Part shown: positions 19,409 through 26,652 of the stretch, piece by piece
Layout: each line of letters opens with the position of its first letter
Position numbering within the stretch: position 1 is the first letter of the stretch
Origin: Lysinibacillus mangiferihumi
Lineage (GTDB): Bacteria > Bacillota > Bacilli > Bacillales_A > Planococcaceae
Reading direction: 5' to 3'
DNA: 64,000 bases
Assembly (NCBI RefSeq): GCF_003049665.1
Contig: NZ_PYWM01000005.1
Span: 1-64,000 of the forward strand
Program-made: the position numbers and the translations under genes
The notes under the pieces: model-generated
Databases searched by the model: none
What the model was told of the DNA's origin: nothing
Seen by the model: the letters and a program-made list of their open reading frames with translations, nothing else

Positions 19409-22400
19409 ATGCTAGAAAGAACAACAATCGAAAAATTTCAGGTAAATCAACAGGACCTTTATAACAGGCGACCTAAAAGTATTAAAGAAGGCATTAAAAC
19501 AGCGAGTACAATTCCATATTTTTATGAGATTTCAGAAGTTTTTATTGAGCAACAAAAGGATACATCGATTGAACAACAATTAAAAGAAAGTGCTATTGCT
19601 TTTGCAAAAGCACTTTCGGCTGTCAAAGGACGTACGGTTTTTATTTTATCTGGTAATGGCCAAGGAAGAATAAGTTTAGCAGTAGCCAACTCTCAAAATG
19701 ATTTGCAACTTCAAGCATTAATCAGTTCTATCAATGGAACAATGAATTATGCTAAAGTGCAGCCGACAGAAAATCATTGGAGCCATTATGCAGCACTAAC
19801 TTATACACCGGCGTTGGATTTAGAAAAAGAGAATACATTTATTTCAGTAATTGATAGTTTTTTAAAGTCAAATTGGCGAAATGCATTCGAAGTTCGCATT
19901 GTGATCCAAGTTACTGATCAAAGTGAGACCTTGTTAACTTTATCTTCAATGTATGAAGAAGTGTATCCATATCAACAAATTCAAACGTCTGCATCCAATT
20001 CTGAAAGTATACAAAAACAGAAAAGTACTAGTCACACTAAAAATGAATCAGCCATTTTAGTTGGACAAAACATGGGGGAAACTGATAGTGAAACAATAAG
20101 CAGTGATTCTTCCAGCGACCGTTCAACTGAATATAAAAGCTACGCTATAGAACGTTACTGTGAACAACTTTCGTATTTAATGGACAGACAACTATTAGCG
20201 AATTCTATCGGTCAATTTCAAGTAGGGATTTATATTGCTTCTAATAAGCCAACGGAAATTAGTAGTTTACAGTCAGCCATCCAACAATCGAGCTTTGAAA
20301 AAGAGTTCGGTGAAGGTGTAGATGTTCATAACTTCCCTGCTATCAAGCAATGTTTTAATCATTTTGTATTTCCAAATGAAGAATCGAGATTTTCTCCAAT
20401 TTTTGGATATTCGTCATTGATAACAAATGTCTTAACATCGCAAGAGCTAGCGCGCCTAATTCAATTGCCAAGTCAATCTTACGATGGCTTTGAAGTGAAG
20501 GCTTTAAACGATTTTGAAGTAAATAGGTTACCGTATGAAGAAAACGGTGATGTTTGGCTAATGGGTAAACAGTTTGTTCGAAATGTGTTAACTGAAAAAG
20601 AAGTGAAGTACAGCTACTCAAATTTACGACGTCACTGTTTAATAAGTGGAATCACAGGAAGTGGTAAAACAAATACGGTAATGTCTTTATTAAAAGATAG
20701 CCCTGTTCCGTTTTTAATTATTGAACCGACGAAACAAGAATATCGACATTTACTAAGTATTGATCAAACAGTTAAAGTATTTACACCTGGTAACGAGCGG
20801 ATATCACCGATTCGACTAAATCCGTTTTATTTCCCAGAAGGTATTTCTGTAATGAGTCATATTGATTCATTAAAAGCTGTATTTATGTCAGCCTTTTCAA
20901 TGTATGCATCTATGCCGAATATTTTAGAGCAATGTTTATATTCGATTTATCAGAAAGTAGGCTGGGATTTAAATCAGTCGGTTAATGTATTTGCTAATGA
21001 TGGCATCAAATTAACACATTTTCCAACACTTGAATTATTATATGAAGAAATTGATTTATATTTAGATAAATCTGGATATGCCGAAGAACAGAAATCTAAT
21101 ATACGTGCAGCTTTATTAACGCGTATTAAAAGTTTAATGACCGGTAGTAAAGGAAAAATGCTAAATACTCAAGACACAATTGATTTTGCAGATTTACTAA
21201 ATTCAAAAGCAGTTATTGAACTTGAAGAAATTGCAGATGAAGATGATAAAGCATTAATTATAGGGCTATTTTTCATTCGCCTGTCAGAACAGTTTAAAGT
21301 AGATGCAGAAGAAAAATTAGATGCAGAGCTAAAACATTTTACAATTATTGAAGAAGCTCACCGATTATTTAAAAATCACGAAGAAAGCACAAATCCTGAA
21401 ATTGCGAATACGAAGGGAAAAGCTGTTGAGTTTTTCTGTAATATTTTAAGTGAAATTCGCTCTAAGGGTGAAGGCATTATTATTATTGATCAAGTGCCGA
21501 CAAAGCTAGCACCCGATGCTTTGAAAAATACTGATACGAAAATTATCCATCGACTAGTATCTCAAGATGATGCTGAGTATGTTGCACAGGCACTTGCAAT
21601 TGCGAATGATGAAGACTTACTATTCTTATCGCAATTGAAACGCGGAGAGGCCTTATTCTTTACAAGTGGTATGTATAAAGCCGGTCATGTATTAGTAAAC
21701 GCAGCTAAATCAAGTTTGTCTTATGTCAAAGAAATAGATATCCAACAGGTTGCCGAGAAATACAATTCATTTGTGATTAATGCTGAATTAGAACATCCAA
21801 TGGCGGAATATATTTTACGTCAAAACGAGCGTTTAGTAAGTACTATGTTAAATCAGTATCGAAAGTTTTATCACAATGCTTTGTATGGTAATACGATGCA
21901 CATAAATAATATAGTATCTAAATTCGTAAAAGACCTGTCTAGAAATGTTGAAAAGGTTGGTTATATTATACCTAAAGAACAGAAAGGCCAGTTTATGATT
22001 ACTTTATGTACAGGGTTAACCGAAAAGTATCTAAATTCACGTGTTTATTTCTCTAACTTTAAGCTTGTTAAAGATGAAGTGTCTTACTATTTAAATTTAC
22101 TATTAAAAAACCATGATTATGATTGGTCAGAAAATGAGCTGAATGTTTTTGAACAGCAACGTCAGAAAGTGATTCATCCGTTACTAATAAACGCGACAGA
22201 ACTTTTACTTTTTGATGAAGAAAAGTATGAGTGGATGGAATCGAGTAGAAATGTAGTAGATGGTGAAGTCATTTTCTTGTCGAAATACATGGAGCTATCA
22301 GGTTTGCTAGACGAGGTAGATATTAATAATTTTGCGACAGATAATGCTTCGAAAGTATTTAAAAAAGCAATTCAAATATTACAAGACGAGTTTATTATTT

Positions 22401-22528
22401 GGTCGTGGAATGAGTATGCGAAACAATTGCTTCTAAGATCGTTAACGCAATTATTTGGATGGGAATCTAAAAGTTTACTCGTTCAATTTGAAGTTTGGTT
22501 GGAAAAGGAGAGTATGTTATGGTGTTAA
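19409..22528 (+). CDS. HerA/FtsK-type hexameric ATPase (DUF87-like)
   Basis: 1039 residues. Walker A SGITGSGKTNT is near 412-422, followed by PVPFLIIEPTKQEYRHLL (typical of the HerA/VirB4 group). Walker B TIIEEAHRLF is near 645-654, a sensor strand IIIIDQVPTKLAPD near 691-704 and KIIHRLVSQDDAEYVAQAL follows, as in HerA. The 400 residues before the ATPase core lack a motif I know but contain an acidic/Ser-rich linker around 195-245. HerA proteins translocate DNA and in defence systems pair with nucleases or Sir2 effectors. Here the next gene is an LHH nuclease whose ATG lies 10 bases before this stop, suggesting that HerA delivers or restrains it (inference). Confidence 0.85.
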   Translation: MLERTTIEKFQVNQQDLYNRRPKSIKEGIKTASTIPYFYEISEVFIEQQKDTSIEQQLKESAIAFAKALSAVKGRTVFILSGNGQGRISLAVANSQNDLQLQALISSINGTMNYAKVQPTENHWSHYAALTYTPALDLEKENTFISVIDSFLKSNWRNAFEVRIVIQVTDQSETLLTLSSMYEEVYPYQQIQTSASNSESIQKQKSTSHTKNESAILVGQNMGETDSETISSDSSSDRSTEYKSYAIERYCEQLSYLMDRQLLANSIGQFQVGIYIASNKPTEISSLQSAIQQSSFEKEFGEGVDVHNFPAIKQCFNHFVFPNEESRFSPIFGYSSLITNVLTSQELARLIQLPSQSYDGFEVKALNDFEVNRLPYEENGDVWLMGKQFVRNVLTEKEVKYSYSNLRRHCLISGITGSGKTNTVMSLLKDSPVPFLIIEPTKQEYRHLLSIDQTVKVFTPGNERISPIRLNPFYFPEGISVMSHIDSLKAVFMSAFSMYASMPNILEQCLYSIYQKVGWDLNQSVNVFANDGIKLTHFPTLELLYEEIDLYLDKSGYAEEQKSNIRAALLTRIKSLMTGSKGKMLNTQDTIDFADLLNSKAVIELEEIADEDDKALIIGLFFIRLSEQFKVDAEEKLDAELKHFTIIEEAHRLFKNHEESTNPEIANTKGKAVEFFCNILSEIRSKGEGIIIIDQVPTKLAPDALKNTDTKIIHRLVSQDDAEYVAQALAIANDEDLLFLSQLKRGEALFFTSGMYKAGHVLVNAAKSSLSYVKEIDIQQVAEKYNSFVINAELEHPMAEYILRQNERLVSTMLNQYRKFYHNALYGNTMHINNIVSKFVKDLSRNVEKVGYIIPKEQKGQFMITLCTGLTEKYLNSRVYFSNFKLVKDEVSYYLNLLLKNHDYDWSENELNVFEQQRQKVIHPLLINATELLLFDEEKYEWMESSRNVVDGEVIFLSKYMELSGLLDEVDINNFATDNASKVFKKAIQILQDEFIIWSWNEYAKQLLLRSLTQLFGWESKSLLVQFEVWLEKESMLWC

Positions 22529-23139
22529 TTGAATCAATTTTAGGTGCTGTTGAAGGTGCAAAAACAGCTGTTATAACAGAAGGGGTCAAAGCGCCTGTAA
22601 CGATGCCAGATGTGGTATATGGCAACTTAGAAAGTACAATGGAAATGCAAAATATTGAACCAACCAATTTAGATAAAATTGAAGCTACTAAAATTGCTCC
22701 TGAAGCCATTAATATTGAACCTATTGATCAATTTCGAACGGTTGATGAAGCGTTAAGTGAAGCATCAGAGGCAGAAAAAGCGATTTATGAAGAGGCAGGC
22801 TTAGAAAAAGCTGTTATTAATGACCGTGAAGTATTAATTCGAACAGATATTGATTACAGCGCTAAAGATCAATTTGGTCGTACAAACCTAGAGCGTATGG
22901 AACAGGGATTAGCCCCACTAGTAGATGGGCAACCTGTTGAACTACATCATGTGGGACAAGAAATGGACTCACCATTAGCTGAATTGACTCGTGGTGAACA
23001 CCGTGGAGAAGGAAACTTCTCTGTTTTACATGAAGCCGGAAAAGAAAGTACGATAAACCGTAATGTTTTTAATGCTGAGAAAGAAGCACATTGGAAAGCA
23101 CGTGCGGAAGAAATAAAAGCTGCAGGAGGTATTTCATGA
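22519..23139 (+). CDS. LHH-family HNH/Endo VII nuclease, putative effector toxin
   Basis: 206 residues from ATG 22519, which has AAGGAG 8 bases upstream; an in-frame TTG at 22495 lacks a site. The C-terminal half (about 115-190) is an LHH nuclease domain: DQFGRTNLERMEQG, then VELHHVGQ with the name-giving LHH, SPLAELTRGEHRG and NFSVLHEAGK. These HNH/Endo VII-superfamily domains are normally the toxic C-termini of secreted polymorphic toxins. Here there is no signal peptide, LXG or WXG domain; the N-terminal 100 residues are short, acidic and Thr/Ile/Glu-rich. The gene overlaps HerA upstream and the SUKH gene downstream (ATGA), so it looks like an intracellular effector held by its immunity partner. 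Confidence 0.85.
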   Translation: MVLIESILGAVEGAKTAVITEGVKAPVTMPDVVYGNLESTMEMQNIEPTNLDKIEATKIAPEAINIEPIDQFRTVDEALSEASEAEKAIYEEAGLEKAVINDREVLIRTDIDYSAKDQFGRTNLERMEQGLAPLVDGQPVELHHVGQEMDSPLAELTRGEHRGEGNFSVLHEAGKESTINRNVFNAEKEAHWKARAEEIKAAGGIS

Positions 23140-23531
23140 AACTAAAACAATTATTTGAAAATGTAAAGGTTTTTTCAACTGGTGGTGTTTCAGTATCCGA
23201 AGTTGAAAAAGCCGAAAAGGAATTATCAGTTAGTTTTCCAGAAGAGTATAAAGAGCTATTGGTAGAATACGGAGCTGTTTCTGTAGGAACCCATGAAATT
23301 GCAGCTTTAGGAGTAGAAGGTTATTTAAACGTAGTAGAGTTAACAAAAGAGGAACGTGTACTTTCCCCTGAAAATGACTTAGAAGAATATATTGTAATTC
23401 AAAATATTGGATCTGAAGGAATGTTAATCGTATTAGATTCAGAGGGGAATGTATACGAATATGTTAATGGTGAATTTAAACAAATATACAAGGATTTCTT
23501 CTCATATTTAAAAATGGAAGTTTGTGTATAG
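23136..23531 (+). CDS. SUKH (SMI1/KNR4)-family immunity protein
   Basis: 131 residues from ATG 23136, with GGAGG 6 bases upstream and a 4-base overlap with the nuclease stop. It has the SUKH signature: VSEVEKAEKELSVSFPEEYK near 21-40, LLVEYGAVSV, then a strand-rich C-terminus (YIVIQNIGSEGMLIVLD). SUKH proteins are the commonest immunity proteins paired with HNH-type toxins, binding and neutralising the cognate nuclease. The adjacency to the LHH nuclease supports that role strongly. It is the last gene of the operon. Confidence 0.9.
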   Translation: MKLKQLFENVKVFSTGGVSVSEVEKAEKELSVSFPEEYKELLVEYGAVSVGTHEIAALGVEGYLNVVELTKEERVLSPENDLEEYIVIQNIGSEGMLIVLDSEGNVYEYVNGEFKQIYKDFFSYLKMEVCV

Positions 23532-23741
23532 TTTTATTGTTAAAAGGTGAACACATATAAATATCAGTGCGTCAGCTTGTAACAGAGGGTAGATATCCCA
23601 AATATCATTTTCTTGTAAAGATTTACACTAAGTATATTCAATAATAAAGCATACGTTAAATTATTATTTACAAGTTAACTGACAATAACGGTGGTTTGTT
23701 GTCTGTCCGTGTTATGGTGATGGTAGGTAGTAATTTCAAAA

Positions 23742-23873
23742 GTCTCCGTAAGCAATTTTAGCAAACCTTATTAATTCCTTTGTAAGAGCAATTTCAGATG
23801 GTCAGAAAAACCTTGTAAACGTTGATATTACAAGGTTTTCTGATTTGATAGGTAGAACACCCGCCGTCTCCAT
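23742..23873. repeat. 132-bp direct repeat, copy 1 (att-like end)
   Basis: This is 132 bp long and 128/132 identical to 33889-34020 in the same orientation. It starts GTCTCCGTAAGC and ends CCCGCCGTCTCCAT, the latter resembling the 3' acceptor/T-arm end of a tmRNA, a common integration target. It contains a hairpin (23802-23818 with 23828-23843). Probably an end of an integrative element or a vestige of one. Confidence 0.85.
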
Positions 23874-23900
23874 AGTATGGAAATTATAGGTTTGAATGGA

Positions 23901-23941
23901 CACCGAAATCCCATGGTATATATGGGGTTTCGGTGTTCTTT
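23901..23941 (+). terminator. Hairpin terminator after repeat copy 1
   Basis: A 14-bp stem (23901-23914 with 23922-23935, one G-T pair) has a 7-base loop and is followed by TTCTTTTC. No intact gene ends immediately before it; it may belong to the decayed integrase or the repeat. Confidence 0.7.
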
Positions 23942-23998
23942 TCTTTCGTATAGTTTTATACGTTTTTAAACAAACCGTAGTTAAAACCGTAGCTAATT

Positions 23999-24169
23999 TT
24001 AAAGCGAGCCATTCATGTGATAATCGAACTTTTGCATAGCTCCCGATTTAGCCTCTGGCGTGAGGTGCGTATAAATATTCATCGTCGTAACTGCTCCCTC
24101 CTGTTTGAAGCGGGCGCTAGTCCTAAGGAAGCCCAAGACCGCTTGGGACATTCAGACATTAAACCCTAA
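23999..24169 (-). pseudogene. Tyrosine integrase C-terminal remnant, scrambled by inversion
   Basis: On the minus strand, 24091-23999 reads VTTMNIYTHLTPEAKSGAM and ends MNGSL-stop, the extreme C-terminus of a phage/ICE tyrosine integrase with its catalytic-Tyr region (NIYTH). On the plus strand, 24092-24163 reads CSLLFEAGASPKEAQDRLG then HSDIK, which is the segment that should immediately precede it, including the catalytic His box (LGHSD). Inverting about 72 bp (24092-24163) would join them in frame. The rest of the integrase is gone. Its position next to the att-like repeat fits the usual layout of integrase beside attachment site. Confidence 0.75.
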
Positions 24170-24191
24170 ATGGGCTTTTTTTTGTTACAAA

Positions 24192-24905
24192 TCATCCGTT
24201 GTATGGAATTTCCGGTACTATGTTCCATTCAGCTTTTGATGGAACTACACCACCAACTGGTTTATATTCGTAACGTACTTCATTTGTAGAATCTGTTGTT
24301 ATTTTATAAACTAGTTGGCCGTTTGTTGAAGTCCCAGGAATATAGCCGGTAACTGCCCCGCGTACTTTCGCAGGGATTGTTGTTTTAGCCCCATATTTAC
24401 TTCCTGCTGTCCAACTTCTACTCATAGAAGCCCCCACTGACACAGTTCCACTAACTTTAGCAACTACTAATTCCTTTTCGGCAGTAGCTTCAACAGATAC
24501 ATTACCCTCTAATGTAAAAGTACCACTCTTTTCTGCTTCAAACCAGATTTCTAAGGGTGTATATAAATTTGATCGATTATCTCCTATAACTCTGTTAACA
24601 AACTTATATTTGTAGTTAACATTAGCTGTAGATTGATCATAACGTACTAATTCTTTATATGTCCACCGAGGTGAAATTCCTCCAAAATCCGGCTTATTAA
24701 CAACTGGCTTATTAAAGGTTGTCTCGTCTTTAATTTGTTCGTCTACTACTGATGAAATATCTCTTACTGTGTTTGTTTCTTCATTCCATAAATAAGGTTG
24801 TTGTGTATCCACTTCTGAGGCTGAGGCAGTAAGTGACGAAAAACCACCCAATAATAACGTTGTTGCTAATGCCATTGATCCAAATCGTAATTTGTTTCTT
24901 TTCAA
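24192..24905 (-). CDS. Secreted beta-rich protein, possibly pore-forming-toxin-like
   Basis: About 237 residues. TTG 24905 gives a good signal peptide (KRNK, then a hydrophobic run and a likely cut at TASA-SE); ATG 24920 would add five residues, and GGAG motifs precede both. After the signal, the protein is strand-rich with Ser/Thr-Gly alternation in the C-terminal half (GTFTLEGNVSVEATAEKEL and GTVSVGASMSRSW), reminiscent of the amphipathic stretch of aerolysin-like or Mtx-type toxins. No definite family recognised. A cell-surface or envelope role is equally possible. It is a single gene facing the integrase remnant. Confidence 0.6.
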   Translation of the reverse strand: MKRNKLRFGSMALATTLLLGGFSSLTASASEVDTQQPYLWNEETNTVRDISSVVDEQIKDETTFNKPVVNKPDFGGISPRWTYKELVRYDQSTANVNYKYKFVNRVIGDNRSNLYTPLEIWFEAEKSGTFTLEGNVSVEATAEKELVVAKVSGTVSVGASMSRSWTAGSKYGAKTTIPAKVRGAVTGYIPGTSTNGQLVYKITTDSTNEVRYEYKPVGGVVPSKAEWNIVPEIPYNG

Positions 24906-25038
24906 AATCTCCAACTCCATTCTTTTCTTTTTTTAGTACAAACTATAATTTCTACAATATTTTACAATTTCCTTCCTGTTTATGTTAAAATATTTAAAAA
25001 TATTAAAATATTCTAAAAACAGAATTGAGTGATGCTAA

Positions 25039-25569
25039 ATGATAAAAAAAATCAACTTTTTAATGGCTTTATTGATTATTTCTATTTTTCTCATTGGCTG
25101 TACAAATGAAGAAAAGGCTGAGTTAAACTCAACAGAAGAAAGTGAGATTCAAACATCTACCAAAGAAGAAAATACAGTTCAATCTATAGAAGATAATAAA
25201 AAAGAATTATTAAATAAATTTAAGAACAAATTCCCTAATGCTATAACATATAATGACGCAATGTATGATATAAATAAAGATAATTCAAAAGAATTATTAG
25301 TAATTTTTGATACACCAGAGAAGAAAGTAAACATAGCATTTTTGACAGATAACGATGTAAAAGGGTTTTCTATTGGTGAAGGTAATGGCTATTCTTTTGA
25401 TTATATTAAAGACTCCCTAAAATTTGATGAGTCTACAAATTATTTTTTTATTACTGTGCATGATGAACTTCATAAAATAACGGTAGATTATAAAATAACT
25501 GTGGAAACTGCAGAAGAAAACAAGGAAACTAATTTTATTGTTGAGTCTATGAATGAGCGAAAAGACTAG
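25039..25569 (+). CDS. Small lipoprotein of unknown function
   Basis: 176 residues with a lipoprotein signal: KK at the start, a hydrophobic core and the lipobox FLIGC, with Cys about residue 21. The mature part starts with an acidic Glu/Ser/Thr linker and a compact alpha/beta region. It would be attached to the outer face of the membrane. A TGAGTGATG context precedes the ATG, a weak ribosome site. No family recognised. Divergent from the secreted protein at 24905 with a shared AT-rich 130-bp upstream region. Confidence 0.7.
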   Translation: MIKKINFLMALLIISIFLIGCTNEEKAELNSTEESEIQTSTKEENTVQSIEDNKKELLNKFKNKFPNAITYNDAMYDINKDNSKELLVIFDTPEKKVNIAFLTDNDVKGFSIGEGNGYSFDYIKDSLKFDESTNYFFITVHDELHKITVDYKITVETAEENKETNFIVESMNERKD

Positions 25570-25658
25570 ACTAAAATTTATAGGGTCAATACATTTGAAA
25601 CGAGTTTTTAAAAGGCATAGAGGTTTAATTTAATAATTTCGAAGGAGGTTGCAGTGTT

Positions 25659-25808
25659 ATGGGACCAAACGATTACAATCGTACTTCAACAAATGAATCT
25701 GATGGTCAAAAATTTTATGGTTTTGACGACGGTGAAGGTAGAACCGATTGGTACACTGAAGATGGTAATTTAGATTCTTCAACCCCTACACCAGCCGATG
25801 ATGAATAG
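25659..25808 (+). CDS. Small acidic protein (49 residues)
   Basis: Reads MGPNDYNRTSTNESDGQ at the start and ends in a Thr/Pro/Asp-rich acidic tail. A strong AAGGAGG site at 25642-25648 lies 10 bases upstream, and a good terminator follows 20 bases after the stop, so it is likely a real short gene. Aromatic residues and Asp/Gly dominate the centre (FYGFDDGEGRTDWYTEDG). No signal or membrane segment. Function unknown; small acidic proteins in mobile DNA may be anti-restriction DNA mimics, which is only a possibility here. Confidence 0.6.
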   Translation: MGPNDYNRTSTNESDGQKFYGFDDGEGRTDWYTEDGNLDSSTPTPADDE

Positions 25809-25827
25809 TGACCACCTTTAAGCAAAG

Positions 25828-25855
25828 GCATCCTAACTGGATGCTTTTTTCTTTC
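25828..25855 (+). terminator. Rho-independent terminator after the small acidic gene
   Basis: Six-bp stem GCATCC/GGATGC (25828-25833, 25839-25844), 5-base loop and T-run 25845-25850. Confidence 0.85.
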
Positions 25856-25972
25856 GAGGTAAATATTTTTTAAACTATAATCACTTGATAAGTCTATAAA
25901 TCCATCGTTTAGTAGACGAATTAAAGGTAGAGCATACATTAAAGTTTATGCTCTCTTTTTTTATGGAATTTG

Positions 25973-26023
25973 TCTATAAACTCGTCTATAATCGAAAGAA
26001 TATATAACGTATAAGTTTATAGA
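25973..26023. promoter_or_regulatory. Res-like palindromic site upstream of the serine recombinase
   Basis: A perfect 10-bp inverted repeat TCTATAAACT (25973-25982) / AGTTTATAGA (26014-26023) surrounds the likely promoter of the recombinase, and related half-sites (GTCTATAA at 25984-25991 and near 25888) lie nearby. This layout is that of resolvase/invertase binding sites and would let the recombinase bind its own promoter. Confidence 0.55.
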
Positions 26024-26038
26024 AAAGAGGGTTTAGTG

Positions 26039-26605
26039 TTGAGTAGAATTATTGGTTATTGTCGTGTAAGTACTGAAGAACAGAATTTAGATATGCAGGA
26101 ACGAGCAATTCAAAATTATGCAGATCAAAAAGGATTAGATCTTGTTTTATATGTAGAGAAAGTGTCGAGCCGTAAGAATGAGCGAATGGAATTAATCAAT
26201 GCAATGAAAGCAGCCTCAAAAGGTGACTTGTTCGTTGTCTATAAACTGGACCGTTTAGCACGAAGTACAAAAGAATTATATGAGCTAACAGAGCGATTAA
26301 AAGAAAAGGCAGTAGATTTCGTATCGGTCCATGATTCATTTGATACTTCAACACCTACTGGAAAAGCTATGTTTGGAATGTTAGCTGTCTTTGCGGAGTT
26401 TGAAAGAGATATTATTCAGCAGCGTACAAAAGCAGGGTTAGAGGCAGCTCGCAAGCGTGGAAGAGTGGGGGGCAGACCTGCAATTGATGAAAAAACTAAG
26501 AAGCATGTAAGGGCATTATTTGAAGCAGGAGAAAGTGCAACTGATATTGCGAAAGAATATGGAGTTGGAAGAGCAACAGTATACAAAATCATAAATGAAG
26601 AATAA
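26039..26605 (+). CDS. Serine recombinase (resolvase/invertase family)
   Basis: 188-189 residues. The catalytic domain begins IIGYCRVSTEEQNLDMQ with the nucleophile Ser in RVST near residue 10-13; KLDRLARST near 66 and FGMLAVFAEFERDIIQQRT near 110-128 are the conserved arginine-bearing and E-helix motifs. A C-terminal HTH (SATDIAKEYGVGRATVYKI) occupies the last 30 residues. Length and order match small resolvase/invertases such as Tn3 TnpR or Hin-type enzymes. The TTG at 26039 is better spaced from AGAGGG than the GTG at 26036. It catalyses site-specific DNA exchange; with the palindrome just upstream, it likely acts on a local res site. No partner transposase is seen. Confidence 0.92.
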   Translation: MSRIIGYCRVSTEEQNLDMQERAIQNYADQKGLDLVLYVEKVSSRKNERMELINAMKAASKGDLFVVYKLDRLARSTKELYELTERLKEKAVDFVSVHDSFDTSTPTGKAMFGMLAVFAEFERDIIQQRTKAGLEAARKRGRVGGRPAIDEKTKKHVRALFEAGESATDIAKEYGVGRATVYKIINEE

Positions 26606-26611
26606 ATTAAA

Positions 26612-26648
26612 ACTCAAGGAACAATAGTTTTAGTTTCTTGAGCTTTAC
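26612..26648. terminator. Shared hairpin terminator between convergent genes
   Basis: CTCAAG/CTTGAG core inverted repeat (26613-26618, 26637-26642) extended by A/T pairs lies between the convergent recombinase and kinase genes and probably ends both transcripts. Confidence 0.55.
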
Positions 26649-26652
26649 TAAT

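Noticed and set aside
24192-24920. ATG 24920 as the start of the secreted protein
   Set aside because: Gives an acidic prefix before the signal peptide; TTG 24905 gives a normal basic start and a GGAG site.
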